Assembly: GCA_937885175.1 (NCBI GenBank)
Contig: CAKZZO010000048.1
Location: forward strand, 1 to 7,949
DNA from: an uncultured Treponema sp.
GTDB lineage: Bacteria; Spirochaetota; Spirochaetia; Treponematales; Treponemataceae
Length of the DNA stretch: 7,949 nt
Reading direction: 5' to 3'
Part shown: positions 1 to 6,576 of the stretch, in pieces
How the letters are laid out: each line of letters begins with the position of its first letter
Numbering within the stretch: position 1 is the first letter of the stretch
Made by a program: the position numbers and the translations under genes
The notes under the pieces: model-generated
Told to the model about the DNA's origin: nothing
The model's input: the letters and a program-made list of their open reading frames with translations, nothing else
The model's database searches: none

Positions 1-55
1 CAAAGATAAAAACTGACGCTATTTCAGGCAGTTTTTATCTTGCTCTCCCATAAAA
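1..55. repeat. 55-base hairpin repeat, copy 1 (truncated by window edge?)
   Basis: This block is identical base for base to 154-208. It contains a perfect 13-base inverted repeat, arms 3-15 and 29-41 (AAGATAAAAACTG and its complement), around a 13-base loop at 16-28. A shared tail runs from 42 to 55 and contains CTCTCCCATAAAA. The copy begins at the first base of the window, so its true left end cannot be seen. The A-run and T-run lie inside the stem, so transcripts of either strand could fold it and it could act as a weak bidirectional terminator for whatever lies to the left. That role is inference. Confidence 0.85.
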
Positions 56-93
56 AGTCAGGAAAAATGCCTCAGCATTTGACTGACTTTTTA
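51..93. repeat. compound inverted repeat, terminator-like on both strands
   Basis: Outer arms at 51-61 (TAAAAAGTCAG) and 83-93 are perfect complements. Inside them is a second perfect 6-base stem, 65-70 (AAATGC) with 75-80, closing on a 4-base CTCA loop. Only a small internal bulge separates the two stems. The stem is preceded by five As and followed by five Ts, the layout of an intrinsic terminator readable from either strand. The left arm overlaps the tail of the preceding 55-base repeat. It could terminate an unseen upstream gene or simply be a dispersed palindromic repeat. Confidence 0.7.
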
Positions 94-94
94 C

Positions 95-122
95 GCCCTT
101 CCGCAATGCAATGAGGAAGGGC
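95..122. repeat. GC-rich inverted repeat
   Basis: Perfect 8-base arms GCCCTTCC (95-102) and GGAAGGGC (115-122) flank a 12-base loop. This is the most GC-rich stem in the series. It has no T-run after it, so it does not look like a terminator. It starts two bases after the preceding hairpin ends. Confidence 0.6.
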
Positions 123-132
123 AGTTGATATA

Positions 133-151
133 AAGTTTGCAACGCAAACTT
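133..151. repeat. short inverted repeat with 3-base loop
   Basis: Perfect 8-base arms AAGTTTGC (133-140) and GCAAACTT (144-151) surround the loop AAC. It lies directly before the second copy of the 55-base repeat, only two bases (CG) apart. No terminator tail is present. It belongs to the same hairpin series, but its sequence is unrelated to the other stems. Confidence 0.6.
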
Positions 152-153
152 CG

Positions 154-208
154 CAAAGATAAAAACTGACGCTATTTCAGGCAGTTTTTATCTTGCTCTC
201 CCATAAAA
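154..208. repeat. 55-base hairpin repeat, copy 2
   Basis: Exact second copy of 1-55, with hairpin arms 156-168 and 182-194 and loop 169-181. Identity stops at 208: the next base is T here and A in copy 1. It continues past the hairpin into a 14-base tail that is not part of the stem, so the duplicated unit is larger than the palindrome. The 153-base period would fit a tandem duplication of a four-hairpin unit, or two independent insertions of the same element. Confidence 0.9.
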
Positions 209-221
209 TCCCCTTTATGGG
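200..221. repeat. inverted repeat at the end of the hairpin series
   Basis: Perfect 8-base arms CCCATAAA (200-207) and TTTATGGG (214-221) enclose a 6-base loop. The left arm is the tail of the second 55-base copy. In the first copy the same tail instead runs into the compound hairpin at 51-93, so the tail forms a different hairpin in each context. After it the DNA becomes AT-rich and free of further clear palindromes. Confidence 0.55.
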
Positions 222-258
222 TACTCCATTATTTTATCACATTTTATACAAAAAACAA

Positions 259-287
259 AAGACACATTCAAAAAAATACGCTATTAT
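259..287 (+). promoter_or_regulatory. candidate sigma70-type promoter for the lipase-like lipoprotein gene
   Basis: AAGACA at 259-264 (4 of 6 to the -35 consensus) and TATTAT at 282-287 (5 of 6 to the -10 consensus) are separated by 17 bases in a strongly AT-rich stretch. Transcription would start near 294 and give a leader of about 50 bases. The region is so AT-rich that chance matches are likely, and no operator was identified. Stretch 222-344 holds nothing else recognisable apart from the ribosome binding site TAGGAG at 332-337. Confidence 0.35.
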
Positions 288-344
288 ATCAACACATATA
301 TTCATACACTTGCGTACAAGCGGTAATCTTATAGGAGTAGTATT

Positions 345-1643
345 GTGAACATAAAGGCATGTAAAAAAGGCATCCTGCTTGCAGGTCTGAGCGTGTTGCT
401 TCTTCTTACTTCCTGCAAAAAAAATGGTCTACAGGCGCAGTTTAAGAAAAATGCCAGTGTATTCAGCAAGGAACTTGCGCTGCTTTCTTTTGACGCTGCC
501 CGAGAAACAGGAAACAAGGCTGATGCAGAGGCTTTTTTTACGGAAAACCTTCATTTTGACACCTTTCAGGCTTCGGAGGATTACGATGCCACCCCCACTT
601 CAAACAGCATAGGCTATGTCTTTGCCCACGCAGTATATGACGGCAGTGATATTATTGCAATTATGGTGCGGGGTTTTAACTACGGTGCCGAATGGGCAAG
701 TAATTTTCGCATGGGCAAAAAAGGCAATCACGCAGGCTTTGCATCCGCCGCGGAAAAAATCTATGCAGACCTTTTGGAATACTGCCAAAAACACTTTCCT
801 CAGGGAAAAATCAAGTTGTGGATTTCCGGCTATTCTCGTGGCGGTGGCGTAGCCAATGTTCTTGCTCATTTTATTCTCTCCCGCAGTGATTTTGACATAC
901 TGCAGAACAATATGTATGTCTATACGCTGGAAGCTCCCCAGGCTCTTACCGAAGACAATGCTCTTCCCTACCCTAACGTATTCAATATCATCAATTCAGC
1001 AGATGTGATTCCCTATATTGCCCCCAATGCCTATGACCTTTACCGCTGCGGAAATGACGTTGATGTCTACACGCCAAAAATAGACCGCTATATGAAGGAA
1101 GCTGAGCACGATTTGGCAGCCTTTACCCCTATCCGTACAGAAGATACCACTTGGTTCTTTAAGGCAGACACTGAGCAAGAATTCCTTACCGGACTTTTGA
1201 CTAAATTGATGGAAGCCCAGCCAGAAGGATTTCCCAGTTTTGAAAGCCGTGAAGCATATGCAGATACCGTACAGGACGACTTATGCTATCTTTTTGAACT
1301 TTTTATGAATGTTCCGGCAGAAGAACGGACGGCATTGCTGGATGCCTTCAAGGGATTCGTTAAGGTACTCTATTCAGAACAGGCGGATACGCTCAACGGT
1401 TCCCTGCAGATGATTATGCACAGCACCGGCCTCTATGGCAAAATGATTGGCATTCTTACCAGCGACGCCATTAATTACAATGATGCCCTTTTGCAAAAAG
1501 CCTTTATGACCATCGTGCAGATTGCCCTGACAAAAAAAGAAATTATTGCTGGCTGCATGACCTACGCAGAAAACCTCAAGCGGCTTGGTCAAATGCATGA
1601 ACCGGCAACAATCCGCATTTTACTGGAACACTACGAGGACTAG
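345..1643 (+). CDS. lipase class 3-like alpha/beta-hydrolase lipoprotein
   Basis: This is probably an envelope-anchored serine hydrolase that cleaves an ester-type lipid; the substrate is unknown. The 432-residue product starts with Lys/Cys residues, a hydrophobic stretch (10-21) and the lipobox LTSC with Cys24, so it should be exported and lipid-modified. The core resembles lipase family 3: the nucleophile elbow GYSRG has Ser164, Asp220 lies in NSADVIPY, and His418 near the C-terminus (MHEP) is the best candidate third member of a catalytic triad. The middle part (about 240-390) is helical and not recognised. GTG at 345 is chosen because TAGGAG ends 7 bases before it and the lipoprotein signal starts there. 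It ends 2 bases before uvrB and is probably cotranscribed with it. The fold assignment is fairly sure; enzyme activity and substrate are inference. Confidence 0.85.
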   Translation: MNIKACKKGILLAGLSVLLLLTSCKKNGLQAQFKKNASVFSKELALLSFDAARETGNKADAEAFFTENLHFDTFQASEDYDATPTSNSIGYVFAHAVYDGSDIIAIMVRGFNYGAEWASNFRMGKKGNHAGFASAAEKIYADLLEYCQKHFPQGKIKLWISGYSRGGGVANVLAHFILSRSDFDILQNNMYVYTLEAPQALTEDNALPYPNVFNIINSADVIPYIAPNAYDLYRCGNDVDVYTPKIDRYMKEAEHDLAAFTPIRTEDTTWFFKADTEQEFLTGLLTKLMEAQPEGFPSFESREAYADTVQDDLCYLFELFMNVPAEERTALLDAFKGFVKVLYSEQADTLNGSLQMIMHSTGLYGKMIGILTSDAINYNDALLQKAFMTIVQIALTKKEIIAGCMTYAENLKRLGQMHEPATIRILLEHYED

Positions 1644-1645
1644 CC

Positions 1646-3649
1646 GTGCGAAAATTTCAGGTAGTCAGTCCATACGAACCAAGCGGAGACCAGCCGCAGG
1701 CCATCCAAAAACTTGCGGATGGATTTTTGCGGGGAGACAAATACCAGACCCTCAAAGGCGTAACCGGCTCAGGAAAAACCTATACCATGGCAAAAATCAT
1801 CGAGGCCGTGCAGAGACCCACGCTGATTATCAGCCACAACAAGACCCTTTCGGCCCAGCTTTATCGGGAATTCAAGGATTTCTTTCCCAACAACGCCGTG
1901 GAGTATTTTGTCTCCTACTACGACTACTATCAGCCAGAAGCATATGTTCCCGCCAGAGACTTATACATAGAAAAAGATGCGGCCATCAACAAGGAAATCG
2001 ACCAGATGAAAATGGCGGCAACCTATTCGCTGATGGAGCGGCGTGATGTCATCGTCATCGCTACGGTCAGCTGCATCTACGGCCTGGGAATGCCGGAACT
2101 CTACAAGAGTATGCGGGTTCATATTGAAAAAGGCGAAAGTCTTGACACGCACAAACTCGCCCTGGAACTGGCTCAGATTCAGTACAGCCGCAATAACATG
2201 GTGCTTGAAAGGGGCACATTCCGCATTCGTGGTGACATCATCGAAATCTATCCTCCCTACATGGAATTTGACGAAGCCTACCGCATTGAACTTGACTTTG
2301 ACGAAGTGGCACGCATACGGCGTTTTAACGCCATCACGGGAAAGACCACCGAAGAACTGGACGAAACGGTGATTTACCCTGCAAAAAATTTTGTCGTGCC
2401 TCAAGACCAGCTTACCACTGCCACCGAGCGCATTCAAAAAGAAATGGAAGAACGGGTTGAAACCTTGCGGGCGGGCGGAAAACTGCTTGAAGCCGAGCGA
2501 CTCAAAACACGGGTCACCTACGACATTGAAATGATGAAGGAAATGGGCTACTGCTCAGGCATCGAAAATTACTCAGCCCCCATCGCAGGACGCAAGGCTG
2601 GAGAACCGCCTGCAACCCTCCTGCACTACTTTCCCGATGACTTTTTGTGCATGATTGACGAGGCTCACGTAACAGTACCTCAAATTGGCGCCATGTACGA
2701 GGGAGACCGAAGCCGCAAGCAAAATCTGGTGGACTTTGGTTTCCGTCTGCCCAGTGCATTGGACAACCGCCCCCTTAAAATCGACGAGTTTACCGCAAAG
2801 ATGAATCAGGTGATTTACGTAACGGCGACCCCCCGCCCTCAGGAAATCAAGCAGAGCACCCAGGTGGTTGAGCAGATTATCCGCCCCACAGGACTGCTTG
2901 ACCCCATTATTGACGTACGTCCCAGCGAAGGACAAATGGAAGACATCTTCAGAGAAGTCAAGGCCCGTATCGAAAAAGGTGAGCGCAGTCTGATTCTGAC
3001 CCTGACCAAAAAAATGGCTGAGGACTTGACCGACTATCTGATGGGTCTGCACCTGAAAGTAAAATACATTCACAGCGAGATAGACACTTTTGAACGCGTG
3101 GAAATCCTAAAAAGCCTGCGCACTGGCGAAATTGACGTGCTGATTGGCATTAACCTGCTTCGCGAAGGCATTGACTTACCGGAAGTCAGTTTTATTGCCA
3201 TACTGGACGCAGACAAAATCGGCTTTTTGCGGAGTGCAACCAGTTTGATTCAGATTATCGGGCGTGCCGCACGAAACGAAAACGGCCACGTAGTAATGTA
3301 CGCCGACAACATGAGCGATGCCATCAAGGAAGCAGTGGGCGAAACCCGTCGCCGCCGAGAGATTCAACAGAAGTACAACGAAGAGCACGGCATCACCCCC
3401 CACACCGTCAGCAAGGCAGTGCAGGATATTCTGATTCGTCAGCAAAAGGATGCGGAAGAAAATGAAGCCGTCCAGCTTGACATTATGAAGAAGACCGCAA
3501 ACCTCTTTGACGCAAAGCAACGCAAGAAACTCATCGACATGCTCAAAAAAGAAATGTCTGACTGTGCCGACCGCCTTGAATACGAACAGGCAGCCGCAAT
3601 CCGCGACCAGATTCTGGAAATTGAACGGACATACGGCAAGGGTAAGTAA
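1646..3649 (+). CDS. uvrB: excinuclease ABC subunit UvrB
   Basis: UvrB is the damage-verifying, ATP-driven helicase-like subunit of nucleotide excision repair. UvrA loads it onto damaged DNA and it recruits UvrC for incision. The 667 residues match the family's usual length. Visible in order: Walker A GVTGSGKT (38-45), the beta-hairpin region YYDYYQPEAYVP (91-102), Walker B/motif II DEAH (338-341), TATP (394-397), the helicase block GINLLREGIDLP (501-512), motif VI QIIGRAARN (536-544) and a C-terminal UVR domain (about 627-661) for the UvrC contact. Two residues differ from the E. coli form: motif II is DEAH rather than DESH, and DADKIGFLRS has Ile525 where Glu is usual. GTG at 1646 is supported by GAGGA at 1635-1639 inside the upstream gene, so translation is probably coupled. 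No terminator is seen after it. Confidence 0.98.
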   Translation: MRKFQVVSPYEPSGDQPQAIQKLADGFLRGDKYQTLKGVTGSGKTYTMAKIIEAVQRPTLIISHNKTLSAQLYREFKDFFPNNAVEYFVSYYDYYQPEAYVPARDLYIEKDAAINKEIDQMKMAATYSLMERRDVIVIATVSCIYGLGMPELYKSMRVHIEKGESLDTHKLALELAQIQYSRNNMVLERGTFRIRGDIIEIYPPYMEFDEAYRIELDFDEVARIRRFNAITGKTTEELDETVIYPAKNFVVPQDQLTTATERIQKEMEERVETLRAGGKLLEAERLKTRVTYDIEMMKEMGYCSGIENYSAPIAGRKAGEPPATLLHYFPDDFLCMIDEAHVTVPQIGAMYEGDRSRKQNLVDFGFRLPSALDNRPLKIDEFTAKMNQVIYVTATPRPQEIKQSTQVVEQIIRPTGLLDPIIDVRPSEGQMEDIFREVKARIEKGERSLILTLTKKMAEDLTDYLMGLHLKVKYIHSEIDTFERVEILKSLRTGEIDVLIGINLLREGIDLPEVSFIAILDADKIGFLRSATSLIQIIGRAARNENGHVVMYADNMSDAIKEAVGETRRRREIQQKYNEEHGITPHTVSKAVQDILIRQQKDAEENEAVQLDIMKKTANLFDAKQRKKLIDMLKKEMSDCADRLEYEQAAAIRDQILEIERTYGKGK

Positions 3650-3702
3650 AATAAGCGGTGCAACAAGGCTCTTTATGCTTCATTATTTACGCCTCATTTT
3701 TC

Positions 3703-3732
3703 TTGCAAAATAGCGTCTATCCGTACTATAAT
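3703..3732 (+). promoter_or_regulatory. strong sigma70-type promoter for the hybrid kinase gene
   Basis: TTGCAA (3703-3708, 4 of 6 to consensus) and a perfect TATAAT (3727-3732) stand 18 bases apart in the 100-base gap after uvrB. The expected start point is about 3737-3741, which falls at the ribosome binding site TAGGAG (3738-3743) only 10-13 bases before the GTG at 3750. This gives the kinase and binding-protein genes their own transcription, independent of uvrB. The rest of the gap shows no clear terminator hairpin. Confidence 0.7.
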
Positions 3733-3749
3733 ATAGTTAGGAGTGCAGG

Positions 3750-6563
3750 GTGAAACGAAGGCATATATTCACGATTAACATGTTCATCGTATGCAGCATC
3801 GCTGTACTCACGCTGATTTATGTCAGAAGCGACAAAAAACTGAGTCTGGAAAATCAGATAAAAAGTTTTAAGGACATGACTGAAGGACTCTCGCAAGTCA
3901 CTGCAAACTATCTGCAAAACGAACAGTTTCTCTGCGATACTTGGGCAGCCTACATCAACAGCAAGCAGTTTACCCTGCAGGAAGCACTGGATTTTGTGCG
4001 TCAGGCACGTCCAAAAAAATACAGTTCCGTACACATTATTTTTACCGATGACAATTCCTTTGCCGGCTATTCCATCTCTCCCAATGCGGCCAGCCCGTCT
4101 GACTATACCGTTTCCTACAAAAAACTCAATCTCTTTCCGCCACTGGACAGTCTCAACAATGGCGACAAGATAAATGTCACCCGCACCTACACCAACCCCA
4201 TGAACGGAATGCAGTCCATTGCCTTTTACAACAAAATCAACATTACACAGAATGGCATCATGCGTACTGCCCTCTTGCTTCGCATCATACCCACAGGCAT
4301 TTTCCGTGACAGCTGGATTCTTCCAACTGACCGCTACAAAAATGCCCATGTTTCACTTATTGATTTTAGCGGAAACTACATCATCAGAGGAAAATCCTTT
4401 AAGAACTCCAATTTCTTTGAATTCTACAAGTCCTACAATAATTCAAACTTTGACGCAGAGTTTCAGTCCAATGTAACGGAGAAAAACGGCACGACCGTCA
4501 TGCTTGACTTTCGCGAACAGGAACTGCTTGTAGCCCATGCAAGCGTTACCGCCACCGAAGGCTGGATGATTATAGCCACCGTGCCCATGGTGGAGATTGC
4601 AGGAAAACATATAAACTGGGTGCTTACCCTGCTCATTTCCACAGGTCTCTTTCTGCTGCTTATTTTCAACATCGTCATGCTTATGGCCTACAACCGACAG
4701 CTTGCACTCACCGCAGAAGCAGCCGATGCGGCAAACAAGGCAAAATCAAATTTCCTTTCGGTTATGAGCCACGACATCAGAACACCGATTAATGCTGTTC
4801 TTGGACTGGATGAAATGGTGCTTCGGGAAAGCGATGACGCAAACATCAGAAGGTATGCATCAGACATTCAGTCAAGCGGAAAAATGCTGCTTGCCCTGAT
4901 TAACGATATCCTTGACTTTTCTAAAATTGAGGCAGGAAAAATGGAAATCATTCCTGTGGATTATGATTTAAGCACTGTCATATCGGATTTGGTGAACATC
5001 ATTCAAAGCCGTGCAGACGCAAAGAACCTCGCCTTTATCGTGCAGGTTGACGAACATATTCCCTGCCAGCTCCATGGTGACGACACGCGCATCAAGCAGT
5101 GCGCCCTGAACATCCTAACCAATGCCGTTAAATATACGCACAAAGGAAGCGTTACGCTGACGCTCAGTTTTGAACGCAAGGATGACAACCATATCATGCT
5201 GACGATAAGGGTAGCGGACACAGGCATCGGCATAAAAGAAGAAGATTTGCAGAAACTGTATGCACCTTTCCAGCGCATCGAAGAAAAGCGCAACCGCGAT
5301 ATTGAAGGTACTGGTCTGGGCATGAGCATCGTAAAGAGTCTGCTTTCCGCAATGGGAAGTCAACTTGTCGTCAAGAGCGTATATGGAGAAGGCTCGGATT
5401 TTTCCTTTACCGTGGAACAGGAAGTACAGGAATGGAAGGAAGTGGGCGACTGGAAGAAAAAACGCAAGGCAAATGCAGAACAAAGCGAGCAGTACACAGA
5501 AAGTTTCCAGGCTCCCGATGCGCACATTCTTGTCGTGGACGACACGGCAATGAACCTGACGGTTGTAAAGGCACTGCTCAAGGCAACCCGCATTCAGATT
5601 GAGACAGCGGCAGACGCACAGACGGCACTTTCCATCGCCCACGACAGGCATTTTGACCTGATTCTTGCAGACCACCTGATGCCGCAGATGGGCGGCCTCG
5701 AAATGCTGCAAAAACTCCGTGCAGACGCATCCAGCGTAAATCAAGATACCCTTTGTATCGCACTCACGGCAAATGCAATAAACGGCGCAAAAGAAATGTA
5801 TCTGGGAGCAGGCTTTGCTGACTACCTGACCAAACCCATTGACAGTGCAAAACTAGAAGCCGCCATTGCCCGCCACCTGCCCGCAGACCTTATCCTGCAC
5901 AAAGGCGACAAAGGCTATCAGACTGCCAGCCCGAATGAAGCCCATTCACAACAGGCTGCCGCAGACCCCCTTATCTTTGAAATGTTTGCGCTTGACAGCA
6001 AACAGGCCTTACAGAATTGCGGCAGTGCAGAAACATTTATGGAAGTCATAGGCAATTTTCACGGCATGATTACAAAAAATGCCGCAGAGATAGAAGGCTA
6101 TGCCGCCTCGCACGACTGGCATAACTTTACCGTACAAGTGCACGCACTCAAAAGTTCAGCACGCCTTGTGGGTGCAATGAAACTGTCTCAACAGGCAGCG
6201 GAACTGGAAAAACTGGGAAATGAGGCAAAAAAAGATTCAGAAGCGGCGCAGAACCGTATTCTTTCCCTTACGCCCGAACTCCTTGCCACCTACCGTTCCT
6301 ACACAGAAAAACTTGCACCCCTTGTACAAAAAAAAGCAGAGCCGCAGGCATGCACTCCTATTTCTGAGGCACAATTATCCGATGCCCTGCACGCGCTCCA
6401 TGAAGTGCTCAGCAGTTTTGACTTTACAAGTGCAGACATGATTATTGCAGAACTTGCCGGATATGAACTGCCATCCAATTTTACCGACACCTTTGAAAAA
6501 TTACGGACAGCGGTTGAGTCCGTTGACCAGAACGAAGCCTTGTCGCTGCTACAGAACATATAA
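3750..6563 (+). CDS. membrane-bound hybrid sensor histidine kinase (HisKA-HATPase-receiver-HPt)
   Basis: This kinase should sense an extracytoplasmic signal and pass phosphate His-Asp-His to an unseen response regulator. The 937 residues have transmembrane segments at about 8-24 and 289-313, enclosing a roughly 260-residue sensor region. Its C-terminal part (EGWMIIATVP, 270-279) resembles the end of Cache-type domains. There is no obvious HAMP; a short helix leads to the H-box MSHDIRTP with His341. ATPase motifs follow: N-box around Asn454/Asn458, G1 DTGIG (490-494) and G2 GTGLG (520-524). The receiver (about 591-710) has Asp597/Asp598, phosphoacceptor Asp641, Thr673 and Lys695. The HPt domain carries His798 in HALKSS. 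All key residues are present. A tail at 868-937 forms an extra unassigned segment. GTG at 3750 follows TAGGAG by 6 bases. The next gene starts 13 bases downstream. No DNA-binding domain is present. Confidence 0.95.
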   Translation: MKRRHIFTINMFIVCSIAVLTLIYVRSDKKLSLENQIKSFKDMTEGLSQVTANYLQNEQFLCDTWAAYINSKQFTLQEALDFVRQARPKKYSSVHIIFTDDNSFAGYSISPNAASPSDYTVSYKKLNLFPPLDSLNNGDKINVTRTYTNPMNGMQSIAFYNKINITQNGIMRTALLLRIIPTGIFRDSWILPTDRYKNAHVSLIDFSGNYIIRGKSFKNSNFFEFYKSYNNSNFDAEFQSNVTEKNGTTVMLDFREQELLVAHASVTATEGWMIIATVPMVEIAGKHINWVLTLLISTGLFLLLIFNIVMLMAYNRQLALTAEAADAANKAKSNFLSVMSHDIRTPINAVLGLDEMVLRESDDANIRRYASDIQSSGKMLLALINDILDFSKIEAGKMEIIPVDYDLSTVISDLVNIIQSRADAKNLAFIVQVDEHIPCQLHGDDTRIKQCALNILTNAVKYTHKGSVTLTLSFERKDDNHIMLTIRVADTGIGIKEEDLQKLYAPFQRIEEKRNRDIEGTGLGMSIVKSLLSAMGSQLVVKSVYGEGSDFSFTVEQEVQEWKEVGDWKKKRKANAEQSEQYTESFQAPDAHILVVDDTAMNLTVVKALLKATRIQIETAADAQTALSIAHDRHFDLILADHLMPQMGGLEMLQKLRADASSVNQDTLCIALTANAINGAKEMYLGAGFADYLTKPIDSAKLEAAIARHLPADLILHKGDKGYQTASPNEAHSQQAAADPLIFEMFALDSKQALQNCGSAETFMEVIGNFHGMITKNAAEIEGYAASHDWHNFTVQVHALKSSARLVGAMKLSQQAAELEKLGNEAKKDSEAAQNRILSLTPELLATYRSYTEKLAPLVQKKAEPQACTPISEAQLSDALHALHEVLSSFDFTSADMIIAELAGYELPSNFTDTFEKLRTAVESVDQNEALSLLQNI

Positions 6564-6567
6564 AACT

Positions 6568-6574
6568 GGAGGGG
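6568..6574 (+). promoter_or_regulatory. ribosome binding site that fixes the binding-protein start
   Basis: GGAGGGG lies in the 13-base gap after the kinase stop codon, with GGAGG ending 4 bases before the ATG at 6577. The reading frame is open upstream to 6445, but starts there would overlap the kinase gene by more than 100 bases and would bury the lipoprotein signal. This site therefore decides the start. Confidence 0.85.
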
Positions 6575-6576
6575 TT

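Noticed and set aside
1..208. CRISPR-like repeat pair
   Set aside because: Only two copies exist, the interval of about 98 bases is itself made of hairpins, and no cas gene is visible; a palindromic-element explanation fits better.
1..221. Integron attC sites, considered because some treponemes carry integrons
   Set aside because: No paired RYYYAAC/GTTRRRY core sites bound any of the hairpins, and the following genes are ordinary chromosomal genes.
3650..3700. Intrinsic terminator for uvrB
   Set aside because: There is a short T-run near 3697-3701, but no convincing stem precedes it.
3726..4349. Long open frame on the - strand (207 codons)
   Set aside because: It lies opposite the N-terminal part of the kinase gene, would run over the kinase promoter, and its translation shows no recognisable domain.
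5115..5744. Long open frame on the - strand (209 codons) inside the kinase gene
   Set aside because: It covers the conserved ATPase and receiver region of the + strand gene; the translation is cysteine-rich and family-less, as expected of a shadow frame.
6445..6576. Upstream extension of the binding-protein gene
   Set aside because: The frame is open, but this stretch overlaps the kinase gene, lacks a ribosome binding site, and would hide the lipoprotein signal that begins at 6577.
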